DNA of 64,000 nucleotides from Marinococcus halotolerans DSM 16375. Its GTDB lineage: Bacteria > Bacillota > Bacilli > Bacillales > Marinococcaceae. Positions 24,612 to 32,764 of the stretch are shown one piece after another. Location: contig NZ_ATVM01000008.1 of NCBI RefSeq assembly GCF_000420725.1, positions 1 to 64,000 of the forward strand, read 5' to 3'. Position 1 is the first letter of the stretch. Every line of letters begins with the position of its first letter. The notes beneath the pieces are model-generated. The model was not told the DNA's origin. It worked only from the letters and a program-made list of their open reading frames with translations, and did not search any database. A program made the position numbers and the translations under genes.

Positions 24612-24977
24612 TTGAAATTCCCTGTATCAGCATTTTTTCTTGCCTTAATGGTTTTTCTTTCCGGGTGCGGCGGTGATGAAGGTAACGGCTCTGAAAGCAC
24701 CAGTGAAAATGCGGAGGCTCAAACAATGGATGTCACCGCAACTGACTTTGAATTCGACCAGAAAGAGTATACAGTTAATGCCGGGGAGCCTGTAAACGTC
24801 AGCTTAACGAGCCAGGAAGGCGGACACGGCCTTGCTATCGATGGCTTTGATGTCGACATTCAGGGGGAAGGAGAAGCAACGTTCACCCCGGAGGAGCCCG
24901 GGGAGTATAACATCTACTGCAATGTGCCATGCGGTGAAGGGCACGCAGACATGACCGCTACCCTAATTGTTCAATAA
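24612..24977 (+). CDS. CuA-motif cupredoxin lipoprotein
   Basis: This 121-aa product has a signal peptide with lipobox LSGC (Cys19), a Ser/Glu/Asn linker and a cupredoxin fold of about 80 residues. The C-terminal CNVPCGEGHADM is C-x3-C-x3-H-x2-M, the binuclear CuA ligand set of cytochrome oxidase subunit II; the distal His is probably in GGHGLAI. It is a free-standing domain anchored to the outer face of the membrane. It could shuttle electrons or deliver copper to an oxidase. The start is TTG, 5 nt after AAAGGAGATTT. No oxidase gene is in the window. Confidence 0.85.
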   Translation: MKFPVSAFFLALMVFLSGCGGDEGNGSESTSENAEAQTMDVTATDFEFDQKEYTVNAGEPVNVSLTSQEGGHGLAIDGFDVDIQGEGEATFTPEEPGEYNIYCNVPCGEGHADMTATLIVQ

Positions 24978-25015
24978 AGCCGGAGCTTTTCAGCTTTTTT
25001 ATTTTTCCTTTGGAT

Positions 25016-25052
25016 CAAAAAGCCGCCGCGCCTAAATACAGGCACGGCGGCT
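25016..25052 (-). terminator. Rho-independent terminator
   Basis: On minus AGCCGCCGTGCCT pairs with AGGCGCGGCGGCT, followed by TTTTT. It ends the aldo/keto reductase gene. Confidence 0.85.
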
Positions 25053-25068
25053 AAAATTTTAATCTTGA

Positions 25069-26055
25069 TTATTCTTTAATTGGAAGCGGTGCTTCGGGGG
25101 AAACCAGTTTTTCATTACGCAGCTCCTGCCAGAAGGCTGCAGGAATATCGGCGTTTAATGCTTCGAGGTTGTCCTGAATACGCTGCGGACGACTCGCTCC
25201 CGGTATGACAGCTGCCACTGCGGGATGAGCGGCTGAAAATTGCAGGGATGCTGCAATCAGACTCACATTATGACGATCGGCAATGGATTTCATCTGCTCA
25301 ACGCGGGAAGCAATTTCCGGCGGGATATCCGAGTATTCGTACGTCGAGCCGCCGGCGAGTACACCTGAGCCAAACGGTGCACCGACAATAATGCTCACAT
25401 CCTGAGTCTCCGCTGCCGGCATTAAGCGCTGCAGAGCATGTTCATGGTTCAGCAGCGTGTAACGGGTTGCCTGCAGGCTGATATCCGGGTTGGAATTTTC
25501 AAGATCGAGAGCCAGCTCTATCGGCTCCGTCCGGTTCACTCCAATGCCCCAGGATTGAATGACGCCCTCATCCCGGAGTTTCGTCAGTTCACGGAAGGCA
25601 CCTGTTCTTGCCTCTTCAAACTTGGCGAGCCATTCGTCTCCCTTAAAATCCGGAGAGATGTCATGCACATTCACAAAGTCGATCCGGTCCATCTGCAGGC
25701 GCTCCAGGCTCTGCTCGATCGACCGGCGCGTGCCTTCTGCAGTATAATCCTCAATCACTTTATTTTTACGGCCGTGGGCAAACAATCCCTCTTTTTCTTC
25801 CGTTTCTTCGGAAATATAACGGCCAACTTTCGTACTTAATACAAAATCGTCGCGATTATGCCTGGCGAGCGCTTTCCCCAGCCGCTGTTCTGCAAGACCT
25901 GCTCCGTAGAAAGGAGCGGTATCAAAATAACGAATGCCGTATTCCCACGCTGTTTCAATTGTTTTATGAGCTTCCTCTTCGGATATATCACGGTACATAT
26001 TTCCAAGTGGCGCGGTACCGAAGCCAAGCTTACCTTCCTGCTTCAAATTAATCAT
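25069..26055 (-). CDS. Aldo/keto reductase (aldose dehydrogenase-like)
   Basis: This 328-aa TIM-barrel NAD(P) enzyme shows the AKR signature: LGFGTAPLGNMYRD, YFDTAPFYGAGLAEQRLGKAL (catalytic Asp and Tyr), LSTKVGRY (Lys), VNVHDISPD (His) and the cofactor-binding AAVIPGASRPQRIQDNL at the end. The DTAPFYG pattern with a large insert after STKVGR follows the L-fucose / D-threo-aldose dehydrogenase subgroup. It likely oxidises a free sugar or related aldehyde. It is monocistronic. Confidence 0.88.
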   Translation of the reverse strand: MINLKQEGKLGFGTAPLGNMYRDISEEEAHKTIETAWEYGIRYFDTAPFYGAGLAEQRLGKALARHNRDDFVLSTKVGRYISEETEEKEGLFAHGRKNKVIEDYTAEGTRRSIEQSLERLQMDRIDFVNVHDISPDFKGDEWLAKFEEARTGAFRELTKLRDEGVIQSWGIGVNRTEPIELALDLENSNPDISLQATRYTLLNHEHALQRLMPAAETQDVSIIVGAPFGSGVLAGGSTYEYSDIPPEIASRVEQMKSIADRHNVSLIAASLQFSAAHPAVAAVIPGASRPQRIQDNLEALNADIPAAFWQELRNEKLVSPEAPLPIKE

Positions 26056-26320
26056 AATCGCTTTCCTCCTTTATAAAATTATCCCTATTTTTACATATAA
26101 TTGGCTAGTCTAATACATCTCATCGATAAAGAATCCAGGTTCTTGCCAATGATCACTTTATTTTAGTTACCTTTCACAGCAAGATTTAAACATCAGTGTC
26201 CAAATAGACGTTATCTGCCTCCCGCTGCTCCTCTTTCAGGCGAAACTTCTTATTTAACACTTGAATGCATCGTTCTTTAGCCGATATTATTATTAAAACG
26301 ATATCATTTGGAGGTCACCT

Positions 26321-27373
26321 ATGAAGAACGGTTGCGACGTTTGCATGCCCGCCCACCAGGGCTATACTTTCATTTTTGAAAACGACCAGTCTCCTTCCCT
26401 GCTCAAGCCTTATTTCAATGAATACGGGGAAAATCAATGGCAGGAAATAAATCACCAGACGATATGGATGGAGGAGCCCATTGCTTTTGATTTACTGGAT
26501 TACCTGGAAATTCATTACAACCCAGAAGAGATTTTTATTTTTCGGGCGAAAAAGGACGCCCCTTTAGAAGACGAAGCTAACAGACAGCCGCTCCATGCCC
26601 TCCATGCTTATAAAGAAGCAGACTGGATCGATGACATTATTGACCGGGAGCAGATTCACTCGCATTACCAGCCTATCGTCCGGCCTGAGAACGGAAGCTA
26701 TACTATTGTTGGGCACGAGCTGCTTTCCCGCGGAAAAGCAGCAGATGGAAGTACCATCGCCCCATTCTTCCTGCTCGAGGCGGCACGCATCCGCCACCGG
26801 CTGTTTGCGCTTGACCGCGCCTGCCGGATGGCTTCTGTCAGAAATGCAGCCGTCATTAAAGATAAACTCATTTTTATCAATTTTATCCCAACCGCTATTT
26901 ACGTACCTGAACACTGTTTATCGACGACCATTCGTCTGATCAATGAAATGAATATCCCGCCGGAAAACGTAGTTTTTGAAGTTGTAGAAAGCGATGAAGT
27001 CCAGGATATTGATCATTTAAAAGGTATTCTAAACTATTACCGGGAGCACGGTTTTAAATATGCTTTAGACGACGTAGGCACCGGGGCTAATGATCTCAAA
27101 AAGCTGTCCTATCTTGAGCCGGATATTGTGAAACTGGCCAGGGAATATTCTGACGGCGTAAGCCGCGACCCCAAAAAACAAAAAGTCGCGGCATCGCTGC
27201 TGCAGGTAGCTGCCCACACCGGATCCCAGCCGCTTGCTGAAGGAGTTGAACGTAAAGAAGATGCCGACTACTTAGCCAATATAGGCTACGAGCTGTTTCA
27301 AGGATATTATTTCGCCAGGCCGCAGGAGGAGCCTCTCGCTTCTCTCCCCCACACCGTTAACACCACTCATTGA
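26321..27373 (+). CDS. EAL-domain c-di-GMP phosphodiesterase-like protein
   Basis: This 350-aa protein has ~100 N-terminal residues without a known fold (with CDVCMPAH near the start), followed by an EAL domain from about residue 110. EAL landmarks: GHELLSRG for the EAL-Glu, FINFIPTA with the Asn, VFEVVESD with Glu, ALDDVGTG with the Asp pair, DIVKLARE with the Lys, LAEGVE with Glu, and QGYYFARP with Gln. Nearly all catalytic positions are kept; the Asp of the usual K-x-D is Ala. It probably degrades or binds c-di-GMP. There is no GGDEF partner in the window, but a PilZ protein lies 1.3 kb downstream. Confidence 0.88.
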   Translation: MKNGCDVCMPAHQGYTFIFENDQSPSLLKPYFNEYGENQWQEINHQTIWMEEPIAFDLLDYLEIHYNPEEIFIFRAKKDAPLEDEANRQPLHALHAYKEADWIDDIIDREQIHSHYQPIVRPENGSYTIVGHELLSRGKAADGSTIAPFFLLEAARIRHRLFALDRACRMASVRNAAVIKDKLIFINFIPTAIYVPEHCLSTTIRLINEMNIPPENVVFEVVESDEVQDIDHLKGILNYYREHGFKYALDDVGTGANDLKKLSYLEPDIVKLAREYSDGVSRDPKKQKVAASLLQVAAHTGSQPLAEGVERKEDADYLANIGYELFQGYYFARPQEEPLASLPHTVNTTH

Positions 27374-27380
27374 TTTTCAA

Positions 27381-27407
27381 AGCATGTGCCAAGCACGTGC
27401 TTTTTTC
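27381..27407 (+). terminator. Rho-independent terminator
   Basis: AGCATGTGC pairs with GCACGTGCT around a 3-nt loop, followed by TTTTT. Confidence 0.8.
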
Positions 27408-27547
27408 TGTTTATATGAATGGCAGGCCTTTAGATGCAGAAAAAGCTGACACATCTCTATCTCAGTTTTACATCTTTAGACTGAGGGAAAAACAATAAAA
27501 GAATCATTTTATAAAATAAACCTTCACATGGAAGGAGTGCTTTTCTC

Positions 27548-28318
27548 ATGAAAAGACTAGAAGGGTATACGTCGATAATAACTGGGGGAGCGGGAGGCAT
27601 CGGCAAAGCTGCTGCTAAGAAATTCCTTCAGGAAGGCGCCAACGTGATGCTCGTTGATATGAATCAGGAGGCATTGGACAGTGTTAAAGCTGAACTCGAT
27701 GAGTACGGTCCTGTAGAAACAACGATGGCCGACGTTACCAATGAAGAAGATGTTAAAAATTACGTGGATCAGACTGTGCAGCAGTTTGGCACGGTAGATG
27801 TGTTTTTTAACAACGCAGGTATCGAAGGCAAAGTAGCTCCTATTCCGGAACAGACGGCAGAGGATTTTATGAAGGTGATGAACGTCAACGTATTAGGAAG
27901 CTTTCTCGGCTTAAAATATGTAATGCCCGTCATGGCGAAGCAAAACAGCGGCAGCATTATTAACACTTCCTCTGTTGCCGGTTTAATGGGTACGCCGGGC
28001 GTTAGTCCATATACTACCTCTAAACACGGGGTGGTCGGCCTGACCAAAACGGCGGCGCTCGAAGTGGCAGATTCCAATGTACGCGTAAACTCTATTCACC
28101 CATCACCGGTAAATACACGAATGATGCGTTCACTTGAAAAAGGGTTTAACCCGGATGATGCTGAATCCGCGCGTACCGAGCAGGAGCAGGCGATCCCAAT
28201 GAACCGCTACGGAGAATCTGAAGACATTGCAAATCTCGCTTTATTCCTTGCTTCGGATGAATCAAGCTTTATTAGTGGTTCTCAGTATCGTATTGATGGC
28301 GGTATGGCGGCCCAGTAA
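27548..28318 (+). CDS. Short-chain dehydrogenase/reductase (SDR)
   Basis: This 256-aa classical SDR has the NAD(P) motif TGGAGGIGKAA (about residues 12-22), NNAGIEG, the Ser of INTSSVAG, YTTSKHG (catalytic Tyr and Lys) and HPSPVNTRM. The Asp in LVDMNQE after the second strand suggests NAD(H) preference. Substrate unknown; similar enzymes act on sugars, alcohols or 3-oxoacyl groups. It is monocistronic with a good AAGGAG site and its own terminator. Confidence 0.9.
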   Translation: MKRLEGYTSIITGGAGGIGKAAAKKFLQEGANVMLVDMNQEALDSVKAELDEYGPVETTMADVTNEEDVKNYVDQTVQQFGTVDVFFNNAGIEGKVAPIPEQTAEDFMKVMNVNVLGSFLGLKYVMPVMAKQNSGSIINTSSVAGLMGTPGVSPYTTSKHGVVGLTKTAALEVADSNVRVNSIHPSPVNTRMMRSLEKGFNPDDAESARTEQEQAIPMNRYGESEDIANLALFLASDESSFISGSQYRIDGGMAAQ

Positions 28319-28338
28319 AAAACGAGCTCCCCTGGACA

Positions 28339-28375
28339 ACAGACCCTCCGGCACTGAAGCTGGAGGGTCTGTTTA
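28339..28375 (+). terminator. Rho-independent terminator
   Basis: ACAGACCCTCC pairs with GGAGGGTCTGT with a short U-rich tail. Confidence 0.8.
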
Positions 28376-28421
28376 TATTAAAATACCATCTTGATATTTC
28401 TCTCTCACAAGGGGGCTTAGG

Positions 28422-28640
28422 TTACACATCGATAAAGCGGCTGCCCTTTTCTGTAACTACCGGGTCCACATATTCGACTTTTTCTTCGTCGTCTGTTATT
28501 TTTTCTGCTTCGAGCATCGCTTCTTCGATCAAATAATCAAAATGAGCCTCTTCATTGGCGTCATCCGGGGTAATAGTCCCCTCTTCGTTAGCAGCAATAC
28601 GGGCGATGAGCAGCAGCTCTTTTAATAGATCGTTATCCAT
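28422..28640 (-). CDS. Small very acidic hypothetical protein
   Basis: This 72-aa product starts MDNDLLKELLLIARIAANEE. The ATG at 28640 is preceded by AAGAGGAGGG, whereas the longer frame's extra residues come from the spacer. About a third of the residues are Asp or Glu. A leucine-rich first helix is followed by an acidic tail. It lies 58 bp after the PilZ gene on the same strand and may be cotranscribed. Function unknown. Confidence 0.6.
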   Translation of the reverse strand: MDNDLLKELLLIARIAANEEGTITPDDANEEAHFDYLIEEAMLEAEKITDDEEKVEYVDPVVTEKGSRFIDV

Positions 28641-28698
28641 ACAGACCCTCCTCTTATATATACATGTTGGATGAACAAAGATTTTCAGTGCCGTCGTC

Positions 28699-29073
28699 TC
28701 AATGCTTGCGCGCTTTTTGTTCAAGGTTTAATTGATGGACCGTGCGCACCAGGTCATTTTTTTGATCGTTGACTTCATCCGGGAAAAAGACGCCGTACAT
28801 GCAGCCGTCGCTTTGTTTTTCCTTTCTTTTTATATGGCCGTGAAGAATAAAGTTTTTATGAAGCGAACGAAAGGAAAAAGTCAAAAGCACCCGGTCTGTG
28901 ACCGGCAGATTCAAACGGGAAAAGAACCGCATGCCTCCGCCGGAAAGATCACAGATACTCACGTCTGCTGCTGCGCTGTTTACGATAGTGTTGTCCATCC
29001 GATAAATGAAAAAGGTTCCGTGCAGCGGTTGGTCTTCAAAATAGTAGCGTAGGTTTTTTCTTGAATCCGGCAT
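28699..29073 (-). CDS. PilZ-domain c-di-GMP receptor
   Basis: This 124-aa single-domain protein has the two PilZ motifs in order: RKNLR (RxxxR, about residues 5-9) and DLSGGGMRF (D/N-x-S-x-x-G, about 42-50), on a compact beta-barrel. It would bind c-di-GMP and transmit the signal to a partner. An EAL protein lies ~1.3 kb upstream on the other strand. The target is unknown; in Bacillaceae such proteins can affect motility or exopolysaccharide. Confidence 0.85.
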   Translation of the reverse strand: MPDSRKNLRYYFEDQPLHGTFFIYRMDNTIVNSAAADVSICDLSGGGMRFFSRLNLPVTDRVLLTFSFRSLHKNFILHGHIKRKEKQSDGCMYGVFFPDEVNDQKNDLVRTVHQLNLEQKARKH

Positions 29074-29256
29074 ACCTTTCTCCTTTTATTTTCCGTGAAA
29101 TAAATGCTTTATCCATAGTATATAGTCTCTGCCTATAGATTTCAAAACCGTTTACACAGCAGGGACCCGGGTCTTTTATTACTTTTAAGCTTTATTCTGA
29201 TATTCAGCGAATAAAGATTGACTTTATCTGTGCTTCGGAATATGATTAACATAGAA

Positions 29257-29352
29257 TAAAAGGGGAGTAGCTTTCCTGCATCTGCATCGTCATGACGGGC
29301 CTTCACGCCCCGGTGCTGATGGTAGTTATCCGACTATAAGCGAGACCTTTTC
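29257..29352 (+). ncRNA. yybP-ykoY manganese riboswitch aptamer
   Basis: The leader of the TerC gene contains AAAAGGGGAGTAGC near its 5' side, a GC-rich central stem (GGGCC...GCCCC), GGTGCTGATGG and CGAGACCTTTT at its 3' side. These are hallmark strings of the yybP-ykoY class, which binds Mn2+. P1 is AAAAGG (29258-29263) with CCTTTT (29346-29351). The aptamer lies upstream of a TerC/YkoY-type exporter, the usual partner. Confidence 0.88.
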
Positions 29353-29391
29353 TTCTCCGCAACAATTTCGGGGAGGAAAAGGTTATTTTAT

Positions 29392-29429
29392 GCCTTTTCC
29401 TTCGAATCATTCAGGGAAAAGGCTTTTTT
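29392..29429 (+). terminator. Riboswitch-controlled intrinsic terminator
   Basis: GCCTTTTCC (29392-29400) pairs with GGAAAAGGC (29415-29423) followed by TTTTTT. An upstream GGAAAAGG (29375-29382) can pair with CCTTTTCC (29393-29400) instead, so the hairpin can be switched by the aptamer. Confidence 0.85.
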
Positions 29430-29458
29430 CGTGCTTTTCCTCAAAGGAGAGAAAAGAA

Positions 29459-30238
29459 ATGGATGCAGGTTTATTGATGGAATACGGCTGGGTTCTGGTT
29501 ATACTAGTCCTGCTTGAGGGTGTGTTAGCAGCTGATAATGCGATGGTGTTGGCGGTAATGGTTAAGGACCTGCCTGAAAAACAGAGAAAAAAAGCTTTGT
29601 TTTATGGTTTGTTTGGCGCTTTTCTTTTCCGCTTTGGATCGCTGTTTATCATCAGTTTTCTGGCTGGTGTGTGGCAGGTGCAGGCTATCGGGGCGGCCTA
29701 TCTTCTCTACATCGCCATTAATCACATTATTAGGCATATGGTCCGCCACCGCCAGCAGCATGCAGTTGCCGCTGCACAGGAAACTAAATCACCCGGCTTT
29801 TGGAAAACTGTTTTGAAGGTAGAGCTTGCAGATATCGCGTTTGCTGTCGACTCAATTCTTGCGGGTGTTGCTCTTGCCATTACTCTTCCGGCCTCCGGGC
29901 TTCCGGCCGTTGGCGGGCTTGATGGCGGTATTTTCGCGGTCATTTTATTCGGCGGATTAATTGGTGTTGTTATTATGCGTTTTGCCGCCGGTAAATTTGT
30001 TACTCTGCTGGAAAAGCGTCCAGGACTTGAGATTACCGCCTTCGTTATCGTTGGCTGGGTCGGTGTGAAACTCGCAGTCTATTCTTTGAGTCACCCGACT
30101 CTGCACATTATTCCCGAAGCATTTTCCCATTCACCGCTGTGGAAAGCCTCCTTCTATATTGTCCTCGTTGTGATTGCGGTCAGCGGCTGGTTTTTATCCA
30201 GTCCGAAAGCAGCAGAGGAAACCGCCAAAGAACGTTAA
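29459..30238 (+). CDS. TerC-family membrane protein, probable Mn exporter
   Basis: This 259-aa protein starts MDAGLLMEYGWVLVILVLLE and has about seven hydrophobic helices. The TerC acidic motifs are present: LEGVLAADNAMVLAVMV in TM1-2 and VELADIAFAVDSILAGVAL in the centre, with the conserved Asp residues that bind metal. The ATG at 29459 is chosen because AAAGGAGAGA precedes it; the longer frame would start inside the terminator. TerC/YkoY proteins export Mn2+ and supply it to secreted enzymes. The Mn riboswitch upstream supports this role. Confidence 0.92.
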   Translation: MDAGLLMEYGWVLVILVLLEGVLAADNAMVLAVMVKDLPEKQRKKALFYGLFGAFLFRFGSLFIISFLAGVWQVQAIGAAYLLYIAINHIIRHMVRHRQQHAVAAAQETKSPGFWKTVLKVELADIAFAVDSILAGVALAITLPASGLPAVGGLDGGIFAVILFGGLIGVVIMRFAAGKFVTLLEKRPGLEITAFVIVGWVGVKLAVYSLSHPTLHIIPEAFSHSPLWKASFYIVLVVIAVSGWFLSSPKAAEETAKER

Positions 30239-30274
30239 TTACTAACACAGAACCAGCTTTGCATATAAAACCTG

Positions 30275-30312
30275 GCGCCTTTAAGCTTTCGTCTGCTTGA
30301 AGGTGCTTTTTT
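30275..30312 (+). terminator. Rho-independent terminator
   Basis: GCGCCTTTAAGC pairs (two wobbles) with GCTTGAAGGTGC, followed by TTTTTT. It ends the TerC transcript. Confidence 0.85.
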
Positions 30313-30416
30313 ACAGTGTTTTCAAGCTTGGAAGTTTATTTCTACAGATTGAAGGTAAAAAAGAATTAGGATAGAAACTTAATTTTACGGCTGACGAAAG
30401 CCGAAGGAGTCTGCTT

Positions 30417-31202
30417 ATGCCATATTTCACTTCAAAAAATACCTCTCTTTATTATGAACAGCGGGGGCAGGGCCCCGTGTTATTATTTATTTCCCCGCCC
30501 GGGCTCGGCTGTGCGGCCTTTGAACAGCAGCATCCGCTTGAAGATCAGTTTCAGGTTGTTACCTTCGACCCCCGGGGTAACGGCAGAAGCGAATGCGGAG
30601 ACACTGCCGACGGCACTATCCGACAGTGGACGGAGGATATGTATGCCCTGGTCTCTCATCTCGGGGCCCGGCAGGTCATTCTTTGCGGCTATTCCTTTGG
30701 CGGCCTGCCCGCCCAGGAATTTGCTTACAGGTATCCCGAAAAGACGAAAGCACTCGTATTAATCAGCAGCTTTCCAAAAGTACGAACGTTTCTGTTGGCC
30801 GGGAAATTCCGCCTTGGCATTTGGAGCACGTACGAAAACCTGCTCGGCACACTCGGTAAAGGTCTCGCCTTTTCTCATACCAAAAAGCAGGACCAGCAGG
30901 CACGCATCGAAACAAATATTGAAAACAGCGACCCCGGCGTGATGGAGCAGATGTATTTGAACGGCAGGTATTATGACAGCAGCGGTCTTCTCCCTTATAT
31001 CACCTGCCCAGTGCTTACGATATTTGGCAGCAACGATGTGTTTGTAAAAAAACATCAGCACGACTTTAAATCGTATCTTCCCGGTATGCATAATGTTCAT
31101 ATTCAGGGTAAAGTTCACCAGCTGCCTACCAGAGCCGCCGACGAAGTGAACGCTATTATCAGAAATTTTGTTAACCACAACGTCTATACAAACATTCTGT
31201 AG
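30417..31202 (+). CDS. Alpha/beta hydrolase
   Basis: This 261-aa single-domain hydrolase has VVTFDPRGNGRS, the nucleophile elbow CGYSFGG (Ser about 95), the acid in FGSNDVF and the base His in GKVHQLP. The oxyanion-hole HG motif is replaced by SPPGLG, a common variant. Substrate unknown; esterase, lactonase or proline-iminopeptidase-like activity are options. AAGGAG precedes the ATG. It is monocistronic and lies after the TerC gene but beyond its terminator. Confidence 0.85.
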   Translation: MPYFTSKNTSLYYEQRGQGPVLLFISPPGLGCAAFEQQHPLEDQFQVVTFDPRGNGRSECGDTADGTIRQWTEDMYALVSHLGARQVILCGYSFGGLPAQEFAYRYPEKTKALVLISSFPKVRTFLLAGKFRLGIWSTYENLLGTLGKGLAFSHTKKQDQQARIETNIENSDPGVMEQMYLNGRYYDSSGLLPYITCPVLTIFGSNDVFVKKHQHDFKSYLPGMHNVHIQGKVHQLPTRAADEVNAIIRNFVNHNVYTNIL

Positions 31203-31205
31203 GAT

Positions 31206-31231
31206 GTTTAGTGAAGAAGCATAAAGGATAT
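31206..31231 (+). promoter_or_regulatory. SigB-type promoter candidate
   Basis: GTTTAG (31206-31211) and GGATAT (31226-31231) are 14 bp apart, close to the SigB consensus GTTTAA/GGGTAT. The downstream gene is a YtxH-like protein, a class that is SigB-dependent in B. subtilis. The leader would be ~150 nt. Confidence 0.4.
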
Positions 31232-31390
31232 ATGTTTATAGTTCATTCTTACTTTGCATAATAGGCACGGCGGTAATGGTTGGATACTAAGCTAACTCAT
31301 GAGCCAGCAAAAGAAAGCTTTTTCTTTGCTGACTTTTTTAATTTTTCGAACCGTTACTTCCATATTTTAAAACAAAAAGGAGTAGATATA

Positions 31391-31984
31391 ATGAGTAACA
31401 CATCAACCAAAAAGACACTGCCAATTATTGCACTTTCAGCCGCTGCTATCGGAGGGGGCGTATACTGGTATACGAAAAGCTCCGGAAGTACCAGCAGCAG
31501 CGGGAGTGGCAGTAGTGAAGGCATTAAGGATAAAGTAAATAAAGCGAACCAGGAAGTCGACACGGATGAACTGAAAAGCCGCTTCCAGCGCACAGTAGAG
31601 CTTGCCAAGCAGGCAACGACCCAGCTGCAGGAGATCTACAACGATTACGGTAAAGACATTATTGAGCAGATCCAGCAGGTGAAAAAAGATTCCGAAGGCG
31701 TAGTGTCCACAGCTAAAGAAGCCGGTGATGAGCTGAAGGATGTAGCTGACACAGCTAAAGAAGCTGAACAGGAGCTTGAAGGAGTGAAGGATCAGGCAAA
31801 ACAGGGAGCTGAACAGGTTTCTTCCTCTGATAATTCCAGCGCCTCTTCCTCTGAAAGCAGTGCCAACCAAAATATCCAGGAGTCCCCGGAAGAAGAAATA
31901 AAAAGAAAAGATGATCAGGCAGATATTGAACCACAGGAAGAAGGAAAAAATCAGCTGGATCCAAACAATAAAGGCAATAACTAA
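31391..31984 (+). CDS. YtxH-like membrane-anchored helical protein
   Basis: This 197-aa product starts MSNTSTKKTLPIIALSAAAI. A membrane anchor (about residues 10-25, ending GGGVYWY) is followed by a Ser/Gly linker and long amphipathic helices with an A-K-E-A heptad style (VSTAKEAGDELKDVADTAKE). A disordered acidic C-terminus ends the protein. The ATG at 31391 has AAAGGAG upstream and is preferred over the longer frame. YtxH proteins are general-stress proteins. The function is unclear. Confidence 0.65.
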   Translation: MSNTSTKKTLPIIALSAAAIGGGVYWYTKSSGSTSSSGSGSSEGIKDKVNKANQEVDTDELKSRFQRTVELAKQATTQLQEIYNDYGKDIIEQIQQVKKDSEGVVSTAKEAGDELKDVADTAKEAEQELEGVKDQAKQGAEQVSSSDNSSASSSESSANQNIQESPEEEIKRKDDQADIEPQEEGKNQLDPNNKGNN

Positions 31985-32027
31985 GCTTGGCTCCACGGAT
32001 TAAGCAATAGTACTTCTAAAACGAACT

Positions 32028-32055
32028 AAACCACCGGGCGCAGGCCCGGTGGTTT
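32028..32055. terminator. Bidirectional hairpin terminator
   Basis: AAACCACCGGGC pairs perfectly with GCCCGGTGGTTT around a 4-nt loop, between convergent genes. Confidence 0.75.
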
Positions 32056-32069
32056 AACTTATGCCCAAC

Positions 32070-32627
32070 TCATAGATCAGTCCTTTCCGCATACTTTCCC
32101 TCATCTACGTGCGTGACCCCAAATGGCTCTTGTCCGTGGCCGTTGTAATACACATCCAGATCATGAAATATACGGTGAATGGTCTCTGCCGTTTGTTCTT
32201 CTTCGGTATCAGTTTGCTCTTTCTGCTGAAAGCGTTCATTCCACGCGGCAGCATTACGAAGATCTCTGGCTAAATCAGGGTTATCTGTCTGCGCGGCCAG
32301 TGACTTTAGCTTTTCTATTTTTTCTTCAGGTTTTTGAATGTTTTCTGCCTCCACCATTTTTTCACCCCCGTAGCCCGTCAGATCATTCCAACGGTCATGA
32401 CGTGCTGCGATGTAATTTTTCATTTCCCCTTCCCGCTGCACTTTCTTTTCTGCTTCTGTCAGCTGATGCTCCTCGTCCGCCTCTTCTTCTGAATCGTTTT
32501 CACTTTCCTGCTCTGCTCCCGCTGTCTGCTTTTCCATTTCTTTAAGCCACGGATAACCTACATAAATGCTGAGCACTGCGATGAAAATGATGGCACCGGC
32601 TATCAGCAGCCTGGTCCTTCTTTTCAT
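32070..32627 (-). CDS. Membrane-anchored acidic extracytoplasmic protein
   Basis: This 185-aa protein begins MKRRTRLLIAGAIIFIAVLS, a signal anchor with no clear cleavage site. A Glu-rich linker (about residues 35-60) and a mixed helical domain follow, with RHDRWNDLTGYGG and a C-terminal VYYNGHGQEPFGVTHVDEG. The latter resembles a small surface motif, but no family is recognised. It is the only gene of its unit. A 13-bp inverted repeat lies in its leader. Confidence 0.65.
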   Translation of the reverse strand: MKRRTRLLIAGAIIFIAVLSIYVGYPWLKEMEKQTAGAEQESENDSEEEADEEHQLTEAEKKVQREGEMKNYIAARHDRWNDLTGYGGEKMVEAENIQKPEEKIEKLKSLAAQTDNPDLARDLRNAAAWNERFQQKEQTDTEEEQTAETIHRIFHDLDVYYNGHGQEPFGVTHVDEGKYAERTDL

Positions 32628-32658
32628 GAAATTCCCCCTGCTGCCTCTGTATATAAGC

Positions 32659-32702
32659 AGACTAAAACCGCCGGCTATAATTACGTCCCGCGGTTTTAGT
32701 CT
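32659..32702. repeat. 13-bp perfect inverted repeat in a gene leader
   Basis: AGACTAAAACCGC (32659-32671) and its exact complement (32690-32702) flank 18 nt, starting 31 bp upstream of the 185-aa gene. No T tract follows on either strand, so it is more likely an operator or leader structure than a terminator. Confidence 0.6.
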
Positions 32703-32764
32703 TATGTATTCATGTCTATATTAACATACATAAAATACCAATTTAAGAATTTATTTTCTATACA

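Noticed and set aside
29390-29458. N-terminal extension of the TerC protein
   Set aside because: It would begin inside the riboswitch terminator, and a strong ribosome site precedes the internal ATG at 29459.
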